NCBI GenBank assembly: GCA_027886185.1
Contig: WOAB01000719.1
Coordinates: forward strand, 248,001-312,000
DNA: 64,000 nt
Source: Rheum nobile
Taxonomy: Eukaryota > Streptophyta > Magnoliopsida > Caryophyllales > Polygonaceae
Direction: 5' to 3'
Part shown: piece after piece, positions 57,495 through 64,000 of the stretch
Layout: each line of letters begins with the position of its first letter
How positions within the stretch are numbered: the first letter of the stretch is position 1
Position numbers and translations under genes: made by a program
Notes under the pieces: generated by a model
Database searches by the model: none
The model's input: the letters and a program-made list of their open reading frames with translations, nothing else
What the model was told of the DNA's origin: nothing

Positions 57495-57870
57495 CTCCTT
57501 TAGTAATTATACAGTAGATTTTGATAGTGAATAATTAGTGAAATGTAATGGAATATTACAATAAGTGTTGGTAATATATGCAAAAGAGTAGATGATTATA
57601 TACAACAAATTTTATTAGAATTTGTAAACAAAAGTTGAATTAGATAAATTAGATTTTTAATTTAAATTAGCTATTTAATTTAAACTAAATTAGAATTTTA
57701 TGTAAAAATGAATTGTAATTTTATAGCAATTAGAAAGTTGTATAAATTAGACAAATGTAATGAAATATTAGAATTTAAAAATTCAGCAAAATATTATGTG
57801 GGTATAATTAAGTTAATTTGAGACAATTCTTTGAATAAAACATGATATAGTCGAGAGAATCAAACGAAAG
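57495..57870. other. A+T-rich flank, Helitron-like 5' end
   Basis: Minus-strand TCTACTGTATAATTACTAAA from 57518, preceded by A, resembles the 5' end at 53840. The remainder is A+T-rich with no gene. Confidence 0.4.
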
Positions 57871-57874
57871 ATGC

Positions 57875-57896
57875 GGGGGGGGGGGGGGGGGGGGGG
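57875..57896 (+). repeat. Poly-G run at the start of the second PMD ORF
   Basis: 22 consecutive G, coding for a glycine run. The second long G homopolymer in the window. Confidence 0.9.
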
Positions 57897-59399
57897 TCGT
57901 GGGGTGGAATCTCGACCCGTGACAGCTTTCGGTCGTAAGCACCGAAACCTCCTAAACCTACGTGGTCGTAAGCGCAAGAGTAGAATCCCGAAGGATCCCG
58001 TTCCAATAGCGGATCCCGTTATTGGAATGGTATCTGGTCCGTTAGCGGATCCTCATCCTGACCTGTGTTCACCTCCGGCTTCGCAGAGTCCCATCCGTGA
58101 CATGGGCGATTCGCATATGGAGGATGCGTTTGCCGAGACAGAGGAGATTGCGAGCGAGAGTCCTCATTTAGACGACGTCGTTATGGAGGATGTCCCTCCC
58201 GCTCCCGCCTCGCAGAAGCACGTTCCCCCTCCCCCTCCCGCCCCCCAGCAGCCTGTTCCCCCTCCCACTGGCGAGGGTCCACTTGTCGTGGAGCTCGCCC
58301 CGTACGGGCTTGAGTTGTGCATTGTGCTTCGGAGTTTCGAGACGCACATTGTGAACCGGGTTTGGCACGCCCCTCCTCCGCCCGCACCGGCCCTTGTACG
58401 GCGTTTGAGGGCTTATACTCGTCCAACCGACTTCAATGACTGTAGGAGATACATTCCGAGAGGGGTGGTTGAGGGGAGTTGGTTTTGGCTCGCAAAGCAG
58501 TCTGGATTGACTAGTCTCCGGGATTTTTAGTTCAGTAGGGTCGACCACGTTCTTATATCAGTGTTCGTCGAGAGGTGGCACCCTGAGACGAACATCTTTC
58601 ATTTTCCGTGGGGCAAGATTACGATCACACTTTACGACGTGGAGAGGATCCTGCGGCTGGGCATAGAGGGGTTTCCGTGCCGCGTACCTTCAGTCTCTAT
58701 GGATGCCGAGCCGAAGAAGATTGATGAGGCGCTGAAGATGTTAGGGCGGCAGGTTTTCAGGTATATGTACGGTGTTTGGGATATGAAGATGCAGAGGGAG
58801 GTTTGGAAGGGTCGGGTTTCTTTCAGCGATTTTTTGAGCACTTGTTACACATGATACGGGAGGGAGACGAGCCCCAGTCGATAGCGGCGGGATACCTATG
58901 GCACGCTATGTCTTGCAGCATTTTCGTGGATAAGTCCACGAACCAGCTGATGGTGAAGATGCTCCCGTTGTTCGAGGATTGGGACCGTGTCGTCGGCACA
59001 GCTTGGGGGACCGAGGTGCTTGCTTGGTTGTATAGGAACCTTGGTGAGACTTCTCGGGGGGAGGTCACATGCATAGCGGGATGCACCTATCTGCTTCAGG
59101 TAATTGAAAGTAAAATTAATGTTGTTACAGTAATTATTAAAGTTATAAAATTATTGTTAACCAAACATATTTTTTATTTCGTATGTAGATGTGGATATGG
59201 ATGTACTTCATATATTTTTCGGGGAACCCTAACCCCCTCCTTGGAATGGGCGACGACGAGCGACGCGCTGCTCGGTATTATATCCAGCGCACCGCGCTGC
59301 GTGATCTCGACACCTACCGACATTACAGGCGTATTTTGGACGAGTATCGGCCTGATGATGTAAGCACCCTAATTTTTTAAAACTTATGTCTCCTCTATG

Positions 59400-60800
59400 A
59401 TTAACTATTGATAACAGTAATTTGTCGTGCTAATTACTACTATGCAAAGTATCCAAACAAACCTTAAACCGTAGTCCTAAGTAAGTAAGGATCGAGTCCA
59501 CAGGGAGACATATTCTATCTTTATGTGTAATTTCTATGTCAATTCTTAAGTAACCAAAAGGGGGGGTTTTGTGTGTTTCAGTAAATCTAAGCATGCAAAA
59601 GGTAAACACACTAAAAGTTGTGAAATCAGTGATGGGAAAATCACTTAGTCAAACAAACATCCACTATTCGTATGACAAGTTGATCTTAGATAATCATTCA
59701 ATATCTCATGTAATGGAAATTCCAATTCCTTTTCAGATATAACTAATAGCACAACCAGATACTATTAGCACTAACTAATTAAACAACCCTGAAACTATCA
59801 AGATTCAGTTTAACAGCAGCGTTACGGATATGAATATAGTTGGATACAATTCTAGCATAAAACAACCAACTTTTATCCTAGAATGTAAATCAGTTCTCTT
59901 CTGCATAAGACTAGCACAACCAGATACTAGTACGATGCAGTTGCTACTCTGAAATAGATATGCTCAACTAGTAACAATCTAGATCTAGCAATCAATCAAT
60001 AGAAACAAACCCTAGTTGCGCAGGCTAGAGATTATCAATATTAATCATAAGCAATCAAGCAAGAGAATAGATAAAATCCATGCAATAGATAAGGAACGAG
60101 AATCTCACAATTGAATCAAAACGAAAGCTTCAGCGTCTGACTAAGCAAGAGTGGCTTAGTTCTTCATAGCAAAGTACGTAGAAAGGGAAAAAATGAAATT
60201 AGGGTTCGAGGATAAGGGAGGCCAAACTCCCTTCTAACCCTAAATACTAGAAAATAATAAGGTCTTCCAAAAAGGTCAAAAACGAAATAATAAATAATAT
60301 TATTAATAATAATCCAAAATAACAAAGTAAGGAAAAGTGGTTCGGTTCCGCATCCGACACGGCGGCGGTCGCCGTAAGCCTGGCGGCGGTCGCCGCTGAG
60401 ATTTCTTCGATTCAGCTCCTGCGACACTTCCGTAAAAATGCCATAACTTTTGATTCCCAACTTGGATTACGCTCATATTTTGAGGACTTGCAGTAGACTT
60501 CAATAGATAACTCCTCGAATTGGAATCACTCCATTTGGACGTCTGAGTAAAGAGAACGAATCAATTAAATTCAGCACATTGTTCTTCTACTCTCGTGTGG
60601 ACTCTCTCCTTGGTTCTTCTTTGTCTCATCAGTGGTCAACTCCTCTTCCTCTGGATATCTTCAATTTGCTTCTCCAGACCACCAAATCTACACTTCTCCT
60701 CTCTAACTCCATAATCCACAGTTGTGCACTAAATCCATTCAAATGGCACCTCAAACCTGGTAACAACCCCTAGAAATACACTACAAAATAGTACCGATAA
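59400..60800. mobile_element. Repeat-like insertion in a PMD intron
   Basis: About 1.4 kb between PMD exons 2 and 3, whereas the same intron in the other PMD gene is under 100 bp. The left part has GGATCGAGTCCACAGGGAGA, a motif I associate with a dispersed plant repeat. The right end has CTCAAACCTGGTAACAACCC. No coding domain seen; the class is not assigned. Confidence 0.45.
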
Positions 60801-61970
60801 ACTATTTACAAGATTATACTTTTTTTTTTATCATTGCAGGTAAGGTGGATGCCGTATGGCAGTCTAGATTTTGCTGGTGCTTATAAGGCGTCTACATACC
60901 GAGGGACGATCACGTTCATGTACGTTGAGGAGTCGTACATGCCTGATCGGGTCGTACGCCAGTTTGCACGTCGTCAGAGCAGCCCCTTGGATGTCATAGA
61001 GCCATCGTCCGCCTCACGGCCCGTCAAGTTTAAAGGGAAAGATACGTACAAGTTGACTTTTGCTCGCGCATGCGACGGCTGTGAGCACGTCGATGAGCAT
61101 CTGTGTCCATTCATTTTGGAGAGCCTGATGGCCGTCCCAGCCTGGGATGTGGACGACGAGTACATGGACTGGTATTTACAAATCTCACATCCGTATGTGA
61201 GCCCCCTTGCACGAGTCCAACCTCGTATTCCAGGTCCTCCTTCTGCTGTGGAGGCTTATAGAGTACGTTTCTCCACCAATCTCTGCTATAAATGTTTGTT
61301 TTTATTATTCTCAAAAATAATATTTTTGTTTTGCAGCGTTTGGCCATGGCGACAATATTTGCTCGGGAGATTATTCAGACTCGGGGCGGCGGTCCGGATT
61401 GGGACCATATTCTGGGCATTCTATGTGGCGACGAGCTTCCTGTAGCAGAGCCGCTTATCCGGGCGTCACAACTATCTTCCCAGTCCTCGGGTCCTGCTGT
61501 CGAGTCGTCCGTAACAGCAGAGTACTGAGCCCGAGTGGGGCGTGTCCCGTCTGTATATGAGAAGGGAGAGTCTTCCAAGGTCGTAGCTGAGCGGGCCAGG
61601 GCCGAGGATGAGTCCAACGACGACTCGATGTAGCTACTGACATTATGGATTTTTAGTTATATTATGGATTTTGTATTGACATTATGGATTTTGTACTGAC
61701 ATTTTGTGTATATACATTTTATGTCTATTCGAATTGCAGATTTTATGGATTTCCAAACCGACCTTAATTGTAAAAATATTGTTAGGGATTTCCAGACCGA
61801 CCTTAATTAAAAAATGCAAGATTTTAAAAACCCAAACGCATACAAAGATGTCATACATATCAGGTACCGAATTCAAATATGTCATTCAAAGATGCCATAC
61901 ATAAACAAACTCAGAAATAACATTCACGTTCGAAACAAACTTAGAACTCAAAATAAGTACTGAAATAAAC

Positions 61971-62300
61971 TTATGTGTAATCATAACCCCGATAATATAT
62001 CTTCCTCCTTAACTTCACGTTTGAATCTGAAAGGGTCTGGTTTAGCTGTTTAAGCTCATCTCTTTCCAGCACCAATTCTCTGATAATCTTGGCAACATTG
62101 TCGTCATACGGTGGATCAAGCCACTTAAAGGTACGACACCCTTTCATTGTCCCATCCCGCTCCATTGGGATGTAATCCTTGCATGTGAGATACCTTCTTT
62201 TGTAGTGATTGGGTTTGTCCCAAGTGTACATGACGACTAGAAAATTGCAACGGCACATTGTAATCGGGGCCTGAGCACTGCTGGACGACGAAGCCATCAT
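61971..62300 (-). CDS. Small GRF-type zinc-finger protein
   Basis: 109 residues from ATG at 62300. A short serine-rich start is followed by CRCNFLVVMYTWDKPNHYKR, YLTCKDY, GCRTFKWLDPP and a C-terminal helix (IIRELVLERDELKQLNQTLS). The CxC...C...C pattern with W and FKWLDPP is that of the GRF zinc finger, as in plant At4g04775-like proteins, which are often transposon-borne. It is convergent with the PMD gene, 340 bp apart, suggesting one element. The reading is fully open. Confidence 0.65.
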   Translation of the reverse strand: MMASSSSSAQAPITMCRCNFLVVMYTWDKPNHYKRRYLTCKDYIPMERDGTMKGCRTFKWLDPPYDDNVAKIIRELVLERDELKQLNQTLSDSNVKLRRKIYYRGYDYT

Positions 62301-62417
62301 CTCGTATGCACTTCATATTCCTTGATGTGAGTAATAGAGTTGGTAACATGCCCTTTTATAGACGAGTATTTTACGCCCAAAAAGTTACCGTTGTAAAATG
62401 GTAACATGCCTTTTTTA

Positions 62418-62495
62418 CAACGGTACCTTGGGCGCAACCTAGTTGCGCCCAAAAAGTTACCTTTGGGCGCAACCAGGTTGCGCCTAAGGTACCTA
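62418..62495. repeat. Paired GGGCGCAACC...GGTTGCGCC palindromes
   Basis: Two near-palindromes: TTGGGCGCAACCTAGTTGCG at about 62422 and TTGGGCGCAACCAGGTTGCG at about 62464, separated by AAAAGTTACC. Similar words lie at 21145-21215. Possibly the end of the element that carries the PMD and GRF genes. Confidence 0.5.
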
Positions 62496-62689
62496 ATGTT
62501 TTTAGGGTTTAGGGTTTCTAATGTTGTTTAGGGTTTAAGGATTACGACGTAAGCAGGAAAGCTGAAAAGGAGGAGAATTCAAATATCTAATTTGGAATCC
62601 GTAAAGTAAAATATTGAGCCTATCTTACAACAACACAAAACGGATCTCTGTCATCCGTTCCATCTTGTTCAAATCTGGAAGCTATTACA

Positions 62690-64000
62690 AAAACACAAAA
62701 TATTGTGTCGATATGGAAGCTATTTTTCAAAATTAAACAAGAAAACCTTAAACTTTGTACTGTAATGACCTAAGAGCAACACCCTAAACCCCCAAACCCT
62801 AAACCCTAAAAAAACATAAATAAACCCCCCCTCACAACCCTTTGAGCGCAATGTCCTTGCGCCTAGAGGGTTCTGAGGGTTTTTTTTTTGGCACAAGGAG
62901 GTTGCGCCCAAAGGGTTCTGAGGTTTTTTTTTGGGTTTAGGGTTTAGGTTTGACCAATCTGGTAGAGGCAACTATGGTGGATTTTTTTGGAAAAATAGGT
63001 TGTCAGGTTTAGTTTGTAAAAATAGGGTTGAGGGTTTTGGGTTTGGTGGGCGAAAGGGTAGAGGCAACTATGGTGGAAGGTTTGACCAATATGGTTTATC
63101 AAAATATTATGTTGATATCTAGATATTGGAAGGTTATTTTCAAAATTAAACCCAAAACCTTAAACTTTGTATTGTAATGACATAAGAGCAACACCCTAAA
63201 CCCCCAAACCCCAAACCCTAAACAAAACGCCCTCACAAACCTCTGGGTGCAACGTCCTTGCGTCCAGATGTTGGGCACAATGAGATTGCGCCCAGATGGA
63301 TGTGAGGGGATTTTTTGGATTTAGGAGGGTTTATGGTTTACAGGGTATTGTGAAGTATTACTAACCCTATAGTGCGTACAGGAAATCTCGCACGTAACGT
63401 CAAGAGATGAAAACTGTGATTATGATCAGCCATTCACTATGTATGATAATGTGACTTTTGAACAATGGGCAAGACTTGCTTTGGATGTCTAGCTAATGTG
63501 GTTTGGGGTTTAGCAAAATATTCTATCGATATGTAGATATTGGAAGCTATTTTTCAAAATTAAACTTGAATACCTTAAACTTTGTACTCTAATGGCCTGA
63601 GAGCAACACCCTAAACCCCTAAACCCTAAAAAACCCTAAACAAAACCTCCTCACAAAGGTCTGGGGGTAATGAAGTTGCGCTAGATGGATGTGAGGAGAT
63701 TTTTTGGGTTTAGGAGGGTTTATGGTTTAGGGGTTCTCATTAACCCAGGATTCCCAATCTTTGGGGTTTTTTGTTCTCCATCCTGCAAATTTCACTTTAG
63801 AGGTTCTCATTAAACCAAATCTAGGGTTTATGCTGCAACATTTTTTTGTTCTCCATCCAGCAAATTTCACTTTAGAGGTTGCAGATTGCATCTTCATTTC
63901 CTGCGAAACCTTCTCAAAATATTACGTCGATATGTTGATATTGGAAGATATTTTTCGAAATTAAACCTAAAAACCTTAAACTTTGTACTGTAATGACCTA
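62690..64000. repeat. Tandem array of about 400-414-bp units with telomere-like blocks
   Basis: The marker TTTTCAAAATTAAAC recurs at 62723, 63137, 63551 and (as TTTTCGAAATTAAAC) 63952, spacings about 414, 414 and 401. Each unit follows with CCTTAAACTTTGTACTGTAA, a block of CCCTAAA/CCCCAAA words, and a variant of GGGCGCAA...TTGCGCCC. The array runs off the right edge. A short open stretch at 63387-63493 (SHVTSRDENCDYDQPFTMYD) may be a trapped gene scrap; unidentified. Confidence 0.75.

Larger units (their letters stand above)
57871..61633 (+). pseudogene. Second plant-mobile-domain (PMD) gene
   Basis: Exons 57871-59099, 59189-59359, 60840-61262 and 61337-61633. After a proline-rich N terminus the PMD core reads GSWFWLAKQSGLTSLRDF, SRVDHVLISVFVERWHPETN, IFHFPWGKITITLYDVERIL, then GYLWHAMSCSIFVDKSTNQ and WGTEVLAWLYRNLGE. 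Later exons give VRWMPYGSLDFAG and EESYMPDRVVRQFARRQ. Damage: TAG after LTSLRDF (58528, CAG to TAG), a frameshift near 58800-58830 and TGA at 61526. The start at 57871 is in a 22-G run and may not be real. It is only distantly similar to the PMD gene at 5346, so a different element family. Confidence 0.8.

Noticed and set aside
62934..63122. Glycine-rich RGG-like protein
   Set aside because: The frame lies in the satellite unit and the motif is an internal duplication; probably not coding.

Overview
The window is nuclear plant DNA, most likely from a eudicot. It is A+T-rich, intron-bearing and almost wholly built from nested transposable elements. Recognisable gene pieces (CDPK, KIN-7 kinesin, VTI1-type SNARE, FZR/CCS52, ornithine aminotransferase, SMC2, filament-like plant protein) match plant families. 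The genus could not be determined. I found no intact ordinary host gene, no tRNA or rRNA gene and no CRISPR array.

Region 1 (1-20316, minus strand) reads as the 5' part of a large gene-capturing Helitron. Its TC 5' end is at 20316 and its 3' end lies off the left edge. It carries at least seven unrelated host-gene fragments, all on the same strand and several with their introns: FPP, SMC2, OAT, FZR, VTI1, KIN-7 and CPK. A copia integrase scrap sits in the CPK piece. A second, non-autonomous Helitron (3702-12144) lies inside an FZR intron. Inside that is a Mutator-like element (about 4530-11905) with a plant-mobile-domain gene and a convergent transposase-OTU gene. The ends of this MULE carry two sets of twelve CGTSACG motifs spaced mostly at exactly 24 bp.

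Region 2 (20317-22537) is spacer with a 54-bp minisatellite, very A+T-rich DNA and a GC-rich, alanine-rich two-exon gene candidate bordered by GGGCGCAA hairpin motifs.

Region 3 (22538-53840, minus strand) is a truncated Helitron. Its helicase gene was split by Ty3/gypsy elements of one Tat-like family. Element A (22721-32357, TSD CTATC) lies in its 3' tail. Element B (32956-52798, TSD GACAT) lies in the helicase ORF. Element C (38707-48856, TSD GGTAT) lies inside the integrase of B. Each element has gag-PR, a UAG stop in a CARYYA readthrough-type context, then RT-RH-second RNase H-INT. Each also has a spliced antisense gene between pol and the 3' LTR, and twin hairpins. In C the antisense gene is fully open (558 codons) while gag-pol has many stops, mostly C-to-T type.

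Region 4 (53841-64000) holds two hAT-like MITE candidates, Helitron 5' ends, a solo LTR of the same gypsy family (56824-57489, TSD GTATT), a second decayed PMD gene (57871-61633) convergent with a small GRF-type zinc-finger gene (61971-62300), and a 400-414-bp tandem array with telomere-like CCCTAAA blocks running off the right edge.
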